The position numbers were made by a program, and so were the translations under genes. A DNA stretch of 64,000 nt from Candidatus Mycobacterium methanotrophicum (lineage in GTDB: Bacteria > Actinomycetota > Actinomycetes > Mycobacteriales > Mycobacteriaceae): assembly GCF_023515995.1 (NCBI RefSeq), contig NZ_CP097320.1, positions 930,001-994,000 of the forward strand, given 5' to 3'. The notes beneath the pieces are model-generated. The model saw only the letters and a program-made list of their open reading frames with translations, had not been told where the DNA came from and did no database searches. Positions 19,268-28,351 of the stretch are shown here, in pieces. Position 1 is the first letter of the stretch, and every line of letters begins with the position of its first letter.

Positions 19268-20781
19268 TGCGGAGAAAGCCTTTCTCGTCCGGCAAAAAAG
19301 CGCAACAGCGCCGAGCGGCCCTCGGTGGGCACCGTGCACAACGCATGTCCGGCGAGGCCCCATTGCGCCAACGTCTGGTTGGCCGCTGACCAGCCGGTGG
19401 TTGCGGCGCGTTCCATCAGCGCCACCGGCAGGTCGATGCGGATTCCGTCGCCGGCCAGCGCCAGTCCGGGCAACGGCGTGGCGACCGTGGGACGTTGTGC
19501 GTATGTCCCCGGCGCGAACAGCGGGCAGTCGCGGCGGTGCAGCACCCGCTCGTAGACAACCTCAGCCCGCGCGGTTTCGGGATAGAGCTGATGCAGCCGG
19601 CTTAACATGGCGTCCTTCGGCTGCGCGGATTCCACTGCATAGGAGTGCAATTCGACAACCGAGCCGCCGCGTTGGCGGGTCCACCGGGCGGCCTGGCGTT
19701 CATAGCGGTCCAAGACGCTGATGTTGTCCAGCGGTTCGTGGCCTGCGGTGCCCAAAAACGCCGGCCGTGGCGCGGCGACCGGGCGGTCGAGCCAGAGCCG
19801 GTGCACCAAAAACGGCGGCGCGGCGCCCAGTCGCGCGATTCGTGCCCGCCACAGGTCGTCACCGAGACCCGGCGACGCCGCGACGATCTGCTGCAGCCCG
19901 GCCACATCGGTGGCCAGCACCACGGCGTCGGCGTCCAACTGGTCACCGGTATCGGTGTGCACCCGAAACGTGTGGCCGCGCTCGATGCGGGCCACCGCCG
20001 TGCCCTGATGAAACCGCACCTCGAGCTCGCTCAGATAGTCCTGCAGCGGCTGCCAGAGCGCGGTGTCGTAGTTGGCGTTGGCGACGTCGAAAATCAGGCC
20101 CTCGCTGGAGCCGAGGAAATAGATGTGGAACATGGTGGCCAGCTCGGCGGCCGACAGCTGCGTCGGGCTGGCGAAGAAGCTGCGGGAGAACACCTCGAAA
20201 GCCAGGTGGCGCGCCGCGGTGGGGAAATTCAGACTCTTCAAAAAAGTCTCGGCGTCGATGTGATCGAGGCGGTGATAGACGTCGGGCAACGACACCGCCG
20301 CCAGCGGGGCGGCGGCGCGGACGTCGATCCTGGCCAGGTCGCGAAGCCGGAAGGTCGGGCTGCGCAACGCGAACGCCAGCGCGTTGAACGGCGGTGTGCG
20401 AGGCAGCCCCCGGAAGCTGTCCCGCCGGCCGGCGCCGTCGATCAGCGGGTAGTCGTCGACCGGGGTCAACATCGACAGCTGGGGGTCGACGCGGCGCAGC
20501 AACTCCCGCAAGTTGTAGTACTGCCGGAAGAAGGCGTGGAAGCCCCGGTTCATGGCGAGCTGGACGCCACGGTGGTGCTCGGTCCAGGCGCCGACCCGCC
20601 CGCCCAGGTAGTCCTCGCGCTCGATGACGTCGACGGCGATCCCGCGTTCGGCCAGCCCGGTGGCAGCGGCCAGGCCCGCGATACCGGCGCCGATGACGAC
20701 CGCGCGCGGCCGAGACGACAGTGCGCCGGCATCGGGCAGGCCCCGCGGCGCCGGATGCATCCGGCGGCGACGATCGGTCAT
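19264..20781 (-). CDS. crtU: CrtU-like carotene desaturase/methyl-shift FAD oxidoreductase
   Basis: 505 residues. A dinucleotide-binding motif VVIGAGIAGLAAATGLAERG follows a 27-residue leader, then EREDYLGGRVGAW. The stretch GFHAFFRQYYNLRELLRRVD is characteristic of actinobacterial CrtU, which turns the beta-rings of beta-carotene into aromatic rings (isorenieratene). The C terminus has the flavin-contact segment LPGLALAGDGIRIDLPVALM. The ATG overlaps the upstream methyltransferase stop. Pigments of this aromatic type (leprotene/isorenieratene) are known from scotochromogenic mycobacteria. The assignment to CrtU rather than a general phytoene-desaturase-like protein rests on the family-specific motif. 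Confidence 0.78.
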   Translation of the reverse strand: MTDRRRRMHPAPRGLPDAGALSSRPRAVVIGAGIAGLAAATGLAERGIAVDVIEREDYLGGRVGAWTEHHRGVQLAMNRGFHAFFRQYYNLRELLRRVDPQLSMLTPVDDYPLIDGAGRRDSFRGLPRTPPFNALAFALRSPTFRLRDLARIDVRAAAPLAAVSLPDVYHRLDHIDAETFLKSLNFPTAARHLAFEVFSRSFFASPTQLSAAELATMFHIYFLGSSEGLIFDVANANYDTALWQPLQDYLSELEVRFHQGTAVARIERGHTFRVHTDTGDQLDADAVVLATDVAGLQQIVAASPGLGDDLWRARIARLGAAPPFLVHRLWLDRPVAAPRPAFLGTAGHEPLDNISVLDRYERQAARWTRQRGGSVVELHSYAVESAQPKDAMLSRLHQLYPETARAEVVYERVLHRRDCPLFAPGTYAQRPTVATPLPGLALAGDGIRIDLPVALMERAATTGWSAANQTLAQWGLAGHALCTVPTEGRSALLRFFAGRERLSPQ

Positions 20782-21503
20782 CGCGGCGCGTCTCCGAGGA
20801 ACGTGTGCACGATGTTGGCTTCCCAGCCGGGCATGGTTTCACTGTGCACCGCGGCAAAACCCGCGTCGCGCAACCGATGTCGAAATTGGCGGGCGCCGTC
20901 GAAGGTCAGCACGCTGCGCCACAGATGGCGGTACAGCGTCGCGTCGCCGGTCTGCCGCCAGCCGGCCGGAATGATGATGCCCCAGCACACCGCATGCCAC
21001 GCCCAGGTGGCGGCGCGCGAGTCGCGTACCGAGTAGTCGTGCACCGCCAGCGTGGCGCCGGGCCGCAGCAGGCTGCGCAGCGCACGTAGTTGCGTGTCGG
21101 GATCCGACAGATTACGGATCAGATAGGCGGCCAGGATCCCGTCGAACGGCCCGGTGACGCCGTTTTCGGCGAGCGCCTCGACGGGGCAGTGCACGAACCG
21201 CACCGACGCGGGCCAGGGCTTGGCCCGCGCCTCCTCGAGCATTCCCCGCGACGCGTCGACAGCGACGATGTCGGCCTGCGGGGCGACACTGCGCAACGCC
21301 GCTGTCGAGGCCCCGGTGCCGCAGCCGGCGTCGAGCAACCGCAGCCCCTGCCCGTCGGCGGGCAGGCGCATCCGGCGTGCCGAAAGCCGCAGCTGGGCGT
21401 GGTATCCGGGACTGGCGCCGACCAGGCGGTCGTAGGCGGCGGCGCCGACGTCGAAGGCGGCCGGGACGTCGCGGCGGGGCAGGCCGGTGTCACCGAGGCT
21501 CAC
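20778..21503 (-). CDS. SAM-dependent methyltransferase of the carotenoid operon (CrtV-like position)
   Basis: 241 residues from a GTG (MSLGDTGLPRRDVPAAFDVG) that overlaps the end of crtYd by 14 bases. The class I methyltransferase core shows RLLDAGCGTGASTAAL near residue 55, DIVAVDASRGMLEEAR near 80 and FDGILAAYLIRNLSDPD near 120, of the UbiE/COQ5 type. It occupies the same operon position as crtV in Streptomyces griseus (crtE-I-B-V-U-Y). Its substrate is unknown; either the carotenoid end group or a quinone could be methylated. Confidence 0.82.
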   Translation of the reverse strand: MSLGDTGLPRRDVPAAFDVGAAAYDRLVGASPGYHAQLRLSARRMRLPADGQGLRLLDAGCGTGASTAALRSVAPQADIVAVDASRGMLEEARAKPWPASVRFVHCPVEALAENGVTGPFDGILAAYLIRNLSDPDTQLRALRSLLRPGATLAVHDYSVRDSRAATWAWHAVCWGIIIPAGWRQTGDATLYRHLWRSVLTFDGARQFRHRLRDAGFAAVHSETMPGWEANIVHTFLGDAPR

Positions 21504-21801
21504 GTTGCCGTTCCCACACCAGCAGCACCGCGGTGACCAACGCGAAGCCGAACAGGAAATCTTCGACCGGGATGCCCCACCCAAACCGCAGACCGGTGGT
21601 CTGCCGATCGGCGTAGCGCACGATTGGAGCGCTGAGCTTCGTCAACCATCCGTCCACCAGGATCTGAAACCCGACCACGATCAGCATCGACAACCAATAG
21701 GCCGGGCGTCGAAAAAGCCCGGTGCGCAACGCCGTGAGCTCCAAGACGCATACGACGACGACGGCGAGCACGGCCGGCACGGTGTAGCCGAGCCCGGTCA
21801 T
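21490..21801 (-). CDS. crtYd: Lycopene beta-cyclase subunit CrtYd
   Basis: 103 residues with three hydrophobic helices. The ATG (MTGLGYTVPAVLAVVVV) overlaps the crtYc stop. The C-terminal part has the lycopene cyclase domain motif GIPVEDFLFGFALVTAVLLVW, matching the CrtYd/CarRA-type heterodimeric cyclases of Gram-positive bacteria. With CrtYc it closes the ends of lycopene to make beta-carotene in the membrane. Confidence 0.88.
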   Translation of the reverse strand: MTGLGYTVPAVLAVVVVCVLELTALRTGLFRRPAYWLSMLIVVGFQILVDGWLTKLSAPIVRYADRQTTGLRFGWGIPVEDFLFGFALVTAVLLVWERQREPR

Positions 21802-22121
21802 CGGCGGTTGACCCGTTTCAGAATGGCGCTGACCGCGTTGTAGGTCAGCAGCCCGCACACCGGGACGACGATGAAGAACAAGACCTCCTCGATCGGCACC
21901 CGGACCGGCAGATAAACCCCGACGATGTAGGCCGGGTTGTAGGTCCACACGTGTGCGGCGATCGCGACCTCGTCCCAGAGCACAAACACCGCGGCGACCG
22001 GTGCGACAGCCCGCACCGCCCGCCCGGGCTGACGGTAGACGCCGTCGCCGAAGAACTCCAACGGCAAGGTGATCACCAGGCACGCCGCAAGAACGATGAG
22101 GTACTGCCAGCGGTCGATCAC
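21798..22121 (-). CDS. crtYc: Lycopene beta-cyclase subunit CrtYc
   Basis: 107 residues with a GTG start that overlaps the crtB stop (GTGA). Three membrane helices are visible: YLIVLAACLVITLPLEFF, the segment around AVFVLWDEVAIAAHVWTYN, and VPIEEVLFFIVVPVCGLLTY. The motif PIEEVLFF is the catalytic-site motif of the lycopene cyclase domain and pairs with PVEDFLFG in CrtYd. It is the second half of the heterodimeric lycopene cyclase described for actinobacteria. Confidence 0.9.
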   Translation of the reverse strand: MIDRWQYLIVLAACLVITLPLEFFGDGVYRQPGRAVRAVAPVAAVFVLWDEVAIAAHVWTYNPAYIVGVYLPVRVPIEEVLFFIVVPVCGLLTYNAVSAILKRVNRR

Positions 22122-23080
22122 GCCACACCGGATCGGCGATCGGCGGAGCGGGCCGGGTGCCTGCGCCGCGCCCGCCACGACCGCAGCAACCCGGCGCCGG
22201 CGACGCCGAGCCGTCGCGCGGCGCCCACGGTGGCGCGCCGGCCGAATACGGCAAAGTCGCAGTCTTCGATGCGGTCGAGAATATCCGAGTACAACGTCAG
22301 CGCGGTGGCCACGCAGGCCCGCGACCGCGGGGCCAGCAGCGAAATCCCGCCTTGGGCGTACTGGTAGACACCTCGGGCCAGGGCGTGCTGGTCGGCCAAC
22401 GCCTGGCGAACCCGGCGATCGGTGCGGCGGTTGGCCTGGCACCACATCAGCAGGTCGCGATCGACGCCGTGGGCGGCCAGTTCGTCGGCGGGCAGGTAGA
22501 CCCGTCGGCGGGTCAGGTCTTCGTCGATGTCGCGCAGGAAATTGGTGAGTTGGAAGGCCCAGCCCAGCGCTGCGGCGTACGGCGCGGCCTGCTCGGTCGG
22601 GCCGACCGTACCCAAGATCGGCAGCAGTTGCAGGCCAATAGCTTCCGCGGAGCCCTTCATATACAGGTTCAGCGCAGCGCGGTCGGGGTAGTCGGTGATC
22701 GTCAGATCCATCCGCATCGAGGCCAGAAAGTCGTCGAACAGTTCGTCTCTGATGCCGTAGCGGCGCGCGGTGTGGCTGACCGCCGCCAGCACCGGTTCGC
22801 TACCGTGGCCGACGCGTCCGAAGAACTTGTCGGACAACTCCTGCAGCCGCGCCCCGCGGATCGCGGTGTCCAGGTTGGGATCCAGATCGTCGAGGATGTC
22901 GTCGGCGTAGCGGGCGAACCCGTACAGCGCGTGAACCGGTGGACGTTGTTCGGGCGCAAGGAGTCTGGTGGCCAAAAAGAAGGTGCGGCCGTGGGCGGCA
23001 TTGATTTGCCGGCAGCGTCGATATGCCTCGCGCAGGTTCGGGTCCGCGATGCCGGCGGCGTCCAGCTCGCTGCGGATCAT
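22118..23080 (-). CDS. crtB: Phytoene synthase
   Basis: 320 residues; the ATG (MIRSELDAAGIADPNL) overlaps the crtI stop. Both aspartate-rich prenyl-diphosphate/Mg2+ motifs of squalene/phytoene synthases are intact: YADDILDD near residue 56 and QLTNFLRDIDEDL near 175. The start motif INAAHGRTFFLATRLL is also typical. The enzyme joins two geranylgeranyl diphosphates head to head to give phytoene. No crtE (GGPP synthase) is in the operon, so GGPP must come from elsewhere in the genome. Confidence 0.95.
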   Translation of the reverse strand: MIRSELDAAGIADPNLREAYRRCRQINAAHGRTFFLATRLLAPEQRPPVHALYGFARYADDILDDLDPNLDTAIRGARLQELSDKFFGRVGHGSEPVLAAVSHTARRYGIRDELFDDFLASMRMDLTITDYPDRAALNLYMKGSAEAIGLQLLPILGTVGPTEQAAPYAAALGWAFQLTNFLRDIDEDLTRRRVYLPADELAAHGVDRDLLMWCQANRRTDRRVRQALADQHALARGVYQYAQGGISLLAPRSRACVATALTLYSDILDRIEDCDFAVFGRRATVGAARRLGVAGAGLLRSWRARRRHPARSADRRSGVA

Positions 23081-24606
23081 GGCCGGCCGGCTCCGCTGAC
23101 GACGGTCCGCCTCGACTCCTCGACGATGCCGGTGATGCGGTCGGCCGCCAGCCGCCCGGAGATCAGCGCGGTCGGCACCCCGACACCAGGCACGGTGGAC
23201 GATCCGGCCAGCACCGCGTTGTCGGCGCCGCGCACCACGTTGGCCGGACGGAATGGCCCGGTTTGGGCGAAGGTGTGGGCCAGCGCGAACGGGGTGCCGG
23301 CGATCATGCCCTGGCGGGCCCAGTCCGCGGGATCCACGACGTGCAGCACCTTGGCCCCCTCGCGCAGACCGGGAATCAGTCGTGCTGCCACGACGTCGAG
23401 CAGTCGCTCGGTGTAGGCGTCGCCGATCCGAGACCAGTCGAGGACGCCGCGGCTCAGATTGGGCGCCGGCGCCAGGACGTAGAACAGGTCGTGGCCGGCG
23501 GGGGCCAGGCTCGGGTCGCCGGCTGTGGGCCTGGTGACCAGCAGCGACGGGTCCCGCATCAGTCGGCCGTCGCGGATGATGTCGGCGAATGTCTGGTCCC
23601 ACGCGCCGCCGAACACGATGTTGTGATGTGCCAGTGGGCGATTCGCCGACGGCCGACTGGGACGGCCGATGTGCACGACCACCGCCGACGGCGCCGGCCG
23701 CAGGGCGCCGATCCGGCGGGGTTCGCGGCCCAGCAGTGCATAGGTCTGCGGCAGTTCACTGGTCAGCACCACCGCGTCGCAGGTGATGCGCTGGTCGGAG
23801 TCGGTGTGCACGGCGGTCACCCGGTTACCCGCGCGTTCCAGCCCGGTGACCGTGGCGCCGTAGTGGAATCGCACGCCGGCATCCGTGGCGGCGGCGGCCA
23901 GCGCGTCGGGCAGCGCCCGTATCCCGCCGCGCGGAAACAGCACGCCCGAGACGGTGTCCATGTAGGCGATCACCGCGTAGACCGCCAGCGCCTGCTGCGG
24001 CGCCACCCCGGCATACAGCGACTGGAAGGTGAACACTCGGCGCAGCCGCGGGTCGCTGATGTGGCGCCTGACCATCGCCTCCCATTTGCGGAATCCGCCG
24101 ATCGCCGCCAGCCTGGCCAGCTGCGGGTTGAGCATCGACAGCGGGGAATCGAAGTTTCTGGCAATGAACCCGTCGAACTCGATCCGGTACAACCGTGTCA
24201 GCCAGTCCCGCAGCTGCCGGTAGCCCGCGGCCTGCTCGGCACCGGCGAAATCCCGGATCGCAGTGGCCATGCGATCCGCGTCGCTGTGCACATCAAGGCT
24301 GCTGCCGTCGGCGAACTGCGCGCGGTAGGCCGGATCTACCTCGAGCAGATCTACTCGTGCCGAAGCGGTTTCACCGACCGCAGCGAACGTCTCGTCGATG
24401 ATGTCGGGCATGGTCAGCACGGTGGGCCCGGTGTCGAGGCGGTAGCCGTCGACGTCGACCCGCCCGGCGCGTCCACCGGGCCAACTTTCCCGTTCGACCA
24501 CCGTCACTTCGCGGCCGCGGCCGGCCAGGTGCAGGGCCGCCGCGAGACCCGCGAAGCCCGCGCCGACGACGACCACCCGATCGCTTCGAGCCTGCACTGT
24601 CCGCAT
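23077..24606 (-). CDS. crtI: Phytoene desaturase
   Basis: 509 residues. The N-terminal FAD motif VVVGAGFAGLAAALHLAGRG is followed by ERESWPGGRAGRVDVDGYRL and TGPTVLTMPDIIDETFAAVG, typical of bacterial CrtI. The C-terminal carotenoid desaturase signature NVVRGADNAVLAGSSTVPGV then GVPTALISGRLAADRI is present. It introduces the conjugated double bonds converting phytoene to lycopene. It is the first gene of the leftward crt operon; every following gene overlaps its predecessor, so one promoter upstream of 24606 probably drives all seven. Confidence 0.95.
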   Translation of the reverse strand: MRTVQARSDRVVVVGAGFAGLAAALHLAGRGREVTVVERESWPGGRAGRVDVDGYRLDTGPTVLTMPDIIDETFAAVGETASARVDLLEVDPAYRAQFADGSSLDVHSDADRMATAIRDFAGAEQAAGYRQLRDWLTRLYRIEFDGFIARNFDSPLSMLNPQLARLAAIGGFRKWEAMVRRHISDPRLRRVFTFQSLYAGVAPQQALAVYAVIAYMDTVSGVLFPRGGIRALPDALAAAATDAGVRFHYGATVTGLERAGNRVTAVHTDSDQRITCDAVVLTSELPQTYALLGREPRRIGALRPAPSAVVVHIGRPSRPSANRPLAHHNIVFGGAWDQTFADIIRDGRLMRDPSLLVTRPTAGDPSLAPAGHDLFYVLAPAPNLSRGVLDWSRIGDAYTERLLDVVAARLIPGLREGAKVLHVVDPADWARQGMIAGTPFALAHTFAQTGPFRPANVVRGADNAVLAGSSTVPGVGVPTALISGRLAADRITGIVEESRRTVVSGAGRP

Positions 24607-24634
24607 CAGCGGATGCCTCCCGGGATCGCCGGCG

Positions 24635-24736
24635 TCATTCGGTGCGCTTCGTGCAGATGTCGGCCATGGGGCGGGCGTGCCAGTCGAACACTTCGTAGAT
24701 CGGCGCGTCGATGATGCTCGAATACACGATTCCCAT
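24635..24736 (-). pseudogene. Remnant of an SRPBCC-type (polyketide-cyclase-like) protein
   Basis: A 33-codon frame between crtI and the glycosyltransferase, starting MGIVYSSIIDAPIYEVFDWH and then ARPMADICTKRTE. The first 24 residues look like the opening beta-strand and helix of mycobacterial SRPBCC proteins (MGVVYSxxIDAPxxEVxxWH, then ARPGA). A complete protein would have about 150 residues or more. It is too short to fold as that domain and is read as a 5' remnant left next to the carotenoid operon. It could also be a small leader frame. Confidence 0.45.
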
Positions 24737-24801
24737 GTCGTCGACGGTACCGGCGAGCCCGGGCCGGCCCGAATCTGTTGCCCGGCTCCTTCGCGCGCGG
24801 A

Positions 24802-26025
24802 CTACCGATCCGGCAGCGCGTGCTCGACGATAGGCAGCCGCGGCAACGGCTGACGTTCGCGGCGTTTGGCCACCAGATACACCTGCGCGGTCTCGTCGGC
24901 CACCGTGCGCCAGTCGAAGTCGGAGGTCAAGCGTTCCCGCGCGGCCCGGGCCCGGCGCTGCGCGGCCGACGGGTCGTCGAGCACGGCGCCGACAGCTTCG
25001 GCCAGCCGTGTCACATTGCTTGGCGGACAGGATATCCCGGTCTCACCGTCGATCACCGCTTCGCCGAGGCCGCCGATGTTCGTCGTCACCAACGGCGTTC
25101 CCGCCGCGGCGGCCTCCAGCGCCGCCAGCCCGAACGGCTCGTAGTGGCTGGGCAGCACGATCGCGTCGGCGCGATGCAAAGCCGCTAAGAGCTCGTCGTG
25201 ATCGAGCCGGCCGACGAATCGGGTTGCCTTGACCATCCGGTGTTGACGAGCCTGCCCGACGAGCCAGTCGTGCTGGGTGCCTGCGCCGGCGATGGTCAGC
25301 GTGGTGCCCGGATGGGCGCGCCTGATCCGCGGCAGCGCCGCGATCGCGTCGTGCACACCCTTTTCGTATTCCAGCCGGCCCACGAACAGCAGTTCCGCCG
25401 GCCCGCTACGCGGCCGCCGGGCCGCGAACGGCCAGCGGGCCACGTCGATGCCGTTACGGATCATGCTCACCTCGGCCAGTCCCGGGCCGAACAGCTCGGT
25501 AATCTCGTCGCGCATCGACGCCGAACACGTGATCAGCGAATCGGATTCGCGCACCAGCCAGGATTCCACGGCGTGCACCTGCCGGCTCAGCGATCCGGCG
25601 ACCCATCCGGAATGCCGGCCGGCTTCAGTCGCGTGGATCGTGGAAACCATGGGCACGTCGTAAAACTCCGACAACGCGATGGCGGGATGGGCGACCAGCC
25701 AATCGTGGGCGTGTACGACGTCAGGGCGCAAGTCCAGTGCCAGCCCGGCGCGCGTCATCGCGTGCCCCATCGCCAGTGTCCAGGCCATCATGTCGTCGGC
25801 GAAGGTGAACTCGTGCGGGTCCTGCGCGGCGGCGACCACCCGCACGCCGTCCTGCATTTCGTCGGACGACGGGTGGGTGCTCGGATCGGTTCCACTCGGG
25901 CGCCGCGACAACACGACGACCTGGTGCCCGGCGGCGGCCAGCGCGCTGGACAGGTGATGCACGTGCCGGCCCAGCCCGCCGATCACCACCGGCGGGTACT
26001 CCCACGACACCATCAGGATTTTCAT
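24802..26025 (-). CDS. GT4 alpha-1,4-glucosyltransferase of glucan/MGLP synthesis (Rv3032-like)
   Basis: 407 residues of GT-B fold. The N-terminal domain begins MKILMVSWEYPPVVIGGLGR, with the donor-loop GGLGRHV. The C-terminal domain has FVGRLEYEKGVHDAIAALPR and the EX7E region SHYEPFGLAALEAAAAGTPL. It matches M. tuberculosis Rv3032, an alpha-1,4-glucosyltransferase that elongates the methylglucose lipopolysaccharide and contributes to glycogen. Its ATG overlaps the stop of the GH57 gene, forming a three-gene leftward operon with the methyltransferase upstream. Confidence 0.92.
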   Translation of the reverse strand: MKILMVSWEYPPVVIGGLGRHVHHLSSALAAAGHQVVVLSRRPSGTDPSTHPSSDEMQDGVRVVAAAQDPHEFTFADDMMAWTLAMGHAMTRAGLALDLRPDVVHAHDWLVAHPAIALSEFYDVPMVSTIHATEAGRHSGWVAGSLSRQVHAVESWLVRESDSLITCSASMRDEITELFGPGLAEVSMIRNGIDVARWPFAARRPRSGPAELLFVGRLEYEKGVHDAIAALPRIRRAHPGTTLTIAGAGTQHDWLVGQARQHRMVKATRFVGRLDHDELLAALHRADAIVLPSHYEPFGLAALEAAAAGTPLVTTNIGGLGEAVIDGETGISCPPSNVTRLAEAVGAVLDDPSAAQRRARAARERLTSDFDWRTVADETAQVYLVAKRRERQPLPRLPIVEHALPDR

Positions 26026-27566
26026 CGCGGCAGCCTGCGTGCATCCAGTGCGCCGAACAGCCCGTCGGCCCGGTGCCAGCCCTCAGCCAGCCGCTGCGCG
26101 GTGTCCCGGCGGCCCGACGCCAGCGCTCCGGCGATCTCGCGGGCGGCGTGGGCGTGCAGATGGGCCCGGTAGCGGGCGTAGTCGGCGGCCGAGTCCTTGC
26201 TCACCATGAATGGCCAATCACTGGACACGGTAAGCAATGTCTCGCGCAGGATCTGATCGGCGATCTGGTCGCGCGGGATCGGCCCGTCCAGGGATGCCGT
26301 CTGAGCCAGCGCCTTGTCGACGGTGCTCAACGCGGTGTCGACAACCTCGTTGTTGAGCTGTACCAGGTCGGCCACCTTGTCACCGGCCCATACCTGCCAG
26401 TCCTTTCCGGAACCCCAAGAGCTGGGCGGTAATTCAACGGATTCGCCGATAAAACCTTGGGCGACGGCGTCGTTCAGCGTGCCGATGCGCACCCCGGCTT
26501 CCGGTAGTGCACGCAGTAGCCGTTCCAGCCACACCGGTCCTTCGTACCACCAGTGGCCGAACAACTCGGTGTCGAACGCGGCGATCACGTGCGCCGGTCG
26601 CCCGATGCGCTCGGATTCGGCCAGCAGCCGATCGCGGACCACGTCGACGAAATCGGCGACGTGGTTATCGACTGCGCGGTCGGCACGATCGGGATCGTAG
26701 GGCGCCTTGGCATCCGAGGCCACGTTGCGGCCGGTAACCCGGGCGGGTTTCAGGCCGGTGCGATGGTCGTAAGTGTGGAAATCACGGTAGGCGGCGTGGC
26801 CGGGATAGCCGGATTTCGGCGACCACACCCGGTAGCTGACTTGCAGGTCACGTCCGAACGCGACGACGTGCGTGTCGCCGACCGGCCGGGCCAGCGCGGT
26901 GTCACCGTGCAGCGACGGCCCGTCGACCATGAAATGGCCGACTCCGGCGGCGGCGTAGTCGTGTTCCATCCCCGGGGCGTAGGCGCACTCCGGCGCCCAG
27001 ATGCCAATCGGTGTGTGCGCCAACCGCTGCCGGGCATCGGCCAGACCCTCGCGCAGCGCGAACTCGCGCAGCCGCGGCGTCAGCAACGGCTGGAACGGAT
27101 GCGCCAGCGGACCGCCCAGCAACTCAACCGTGCCGGCGTCGATCAGCCCGCGAAGCAGCGGGCTTCCGCCGTGGCGCCACCAGGTGGTGAAATCGTCAAG
27201 TGCCCGCTCGGCCTCAGCGAACTCGCGAATCCCGAACGAGCGCAAGTCCGGCAACGTCGCTGCCTCGGCGGCGCGCAGTTGCCAGTTGGCCAACCAGTGA
27301 TACATCCCGTCCAGGCAATACGGGTCGTCGAGCTGTGCGGCCACCACCGGCGTCATGCCCAGGGTGATCAGGCCACGGCGGTCCTCGCCGGCCAGCTTCC
27401 GCAGCACTTGCAGCAGCGGCAGGTAAGCGGCCGCCCACGACTGGTAGAGCCATTCCTCGCCGACGGGCCAGCGGCCGTGGTGGGCCAGCCACGGCAGGTG
27501 GGTGTGCAGCGCCAGGGTGAACAGACCCGGCACGTGGCTACCGTGGCTACCGGTCGGCTGTGTCAT
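26022..27566 (-). CDS. GH57 family alpha-glucan branching enzyme (Rv3031-like)
   Basis: 514 residues. The GH57 first motif is LFTLALHTHLPWLAHHGRWP near residue 15. The nucleophile region is GIWAPECAYAPGMEHDYAAA and the acid/base region is IAAFDTELFGHWWYEGP. The C-terminal helical domain has the conserved ESVELPPSSWGSGKDWQVW and SSDWPFMVSKDSAADYAR. The orthologue M. tuberculosis Rv3031 has 526 residues and is proposed to branch the glucan of the methylglucose lipopolysaccharide. The ATG overlaps the upstream methyltransferase stop. Confidence 0.92.
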   Translation of the reverse strand: MTQPTGSHGSHVPGLFTLALHTHLPWLAHHGRWPVGEEWLYQSWAAAYLPLLQVLRKLAGEDRRGLITLGMTPVVAAQLDDPYCLDGMYHWLANWQLRAAEAATLPDLRSFGIREFAEAERALDDFTTWWRHGGSPLLRGLIDAGTVELLGGPLAHPFQPLLTPRLREFALREGLADARQRLAHTPIGIWAPECAYAPGMEHDYAAAGVGHFMVDGPSLHGDTALARPVGDTHVVAFGRDLQVSYRVWSPKSGYPGHAAYRDFHTYDHRTGLKPARVTGRNVASDAKAPYDPDRADRAVDNHVADFVDVVRDRLLAESERIGRPAHVIAAFDTELFGHWWYEGPVWLERLLRALPEAGVRIGTLNDAVAQGFIGESVELPPSSWGSGKDWQVWAGDKVADLVQLNNEVVDTALSTVDKALAQTASLDGPIPRDQIADQILRETLLTVSSDWPFMVSKDSAADYARYRAHLHAHAAREIAGALASGRRDTAQRLAEGWHRADGLFGALDARRLPR

Positions 27567-28351
27567 CTGCGCACCGCGATCGCGATGAGGTCCAGGCTGT
27601 CATCGATGCTGCGAGCATCAGCGTCGACGATGTCGAAGTCCGCGGTGCTGACCGCGGCGACGTCGGCCAGCAGCTCCGCCGGCCAGGGCGCGTCAGCGAC
27701 CGCCCGCGCGATCTGGGCGTCGACGATAGAGCCGCCGTGCCGGGCATCCATCTCGGCCAGCCGCGGTCCATGAAAAACTCCGTACAGGCCGTCCAACGCA
27801 AAGCCGGCGTCGACCAACAGCCCGGTCAGCTCGTCGGCATTGAGCTCTCGGGTGTGAAACGGGTTGATCGGGGTGTCGCGGCCCGGCGAGAACGTGATCC
27901 GGTTGGGCGTGGACACCATCAACAGACCCGATGAGCGCAGCACCCTGGCGCACTCGCTGACGAACCGGCCCTGATCCCACAGGTGTTCGATGACTTGAAA
28001 GTTGACCACCGCATCGACCGACGCGTTGGCCAGCGGCAGCTCAGCCAGGTTGCCGTGCATCACTTCTACCTGCGGATAGCGGGCCCGCACATGCGCCACG
28101 GCGGTCTCGTCGTAGTCCAGCGCGATCACCCGCCGCGCGACGCGGGAGATCAGGTCGGCCCCGTAGCCTTCCCCGCAGCCCGCCTCGAGCACCTCGCGTC
28201 CCGCGCAGCGCGGCGACAACCGCTCATAGGCCACCTCGTGGCGGCGAAACCAGTAATTCTCCACGTCGCGGCCCGGGATCGTGCGTTCACCGGTCAACGT
28301 CAATTCGGCGTCGACACGCGCGGGGGGAAGGCGGGGGACAAATGCGCTCAT
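27563..28351 (-). CDS. SAM-dependent methyltransferase (Rv3030-like)
   Basis: 262 residues. The class I methyltransferase motif is VLEAGCGEGYGADLISRVAR near residue 55, with IALDYDETAVAHVRARYP and VDAVVNFQVIEHLWDQGRFV. It is the orthologue of M. tuberculosis Rv3030, the first gene of the Rv3030-3032 group, and is proposed to methylate sugars of the methylglucose lipopolysaccharide. It is the promoter-proximal gene of this leftward operon and diverges from fixA; the 242 bases between them contain no gene. Confidence 0.88.
   Translation of the reverse strand: MSAFVPRLPPARVDAELTLTGERTIPGRDVENYWFRRHEVAYERLSPRCAGREVLEAGCGEGYGADLISRVARRVIALDYDETAVAHVRARYPQVEVMHGNLAELPLANASVDAVVNFQVIEHLWDQGRFVSECARVLRSSGLLMVSTPNRITFSPGRDTPINPFHTRELNADELTGLLVDAGFALDGLYGVFHGPRLAEMDARHGGSIVDAQIARAVADAPWPAELLADVAAVSTADFDIVDADARSIDDSLDLIAIAVRR

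Noticed and set aside
19645..21036. Long plus-strand frame over crtU and the methyltransferase
   Set aside because: Antisense to recognised crt genes that are joined by stop/start overlaps.
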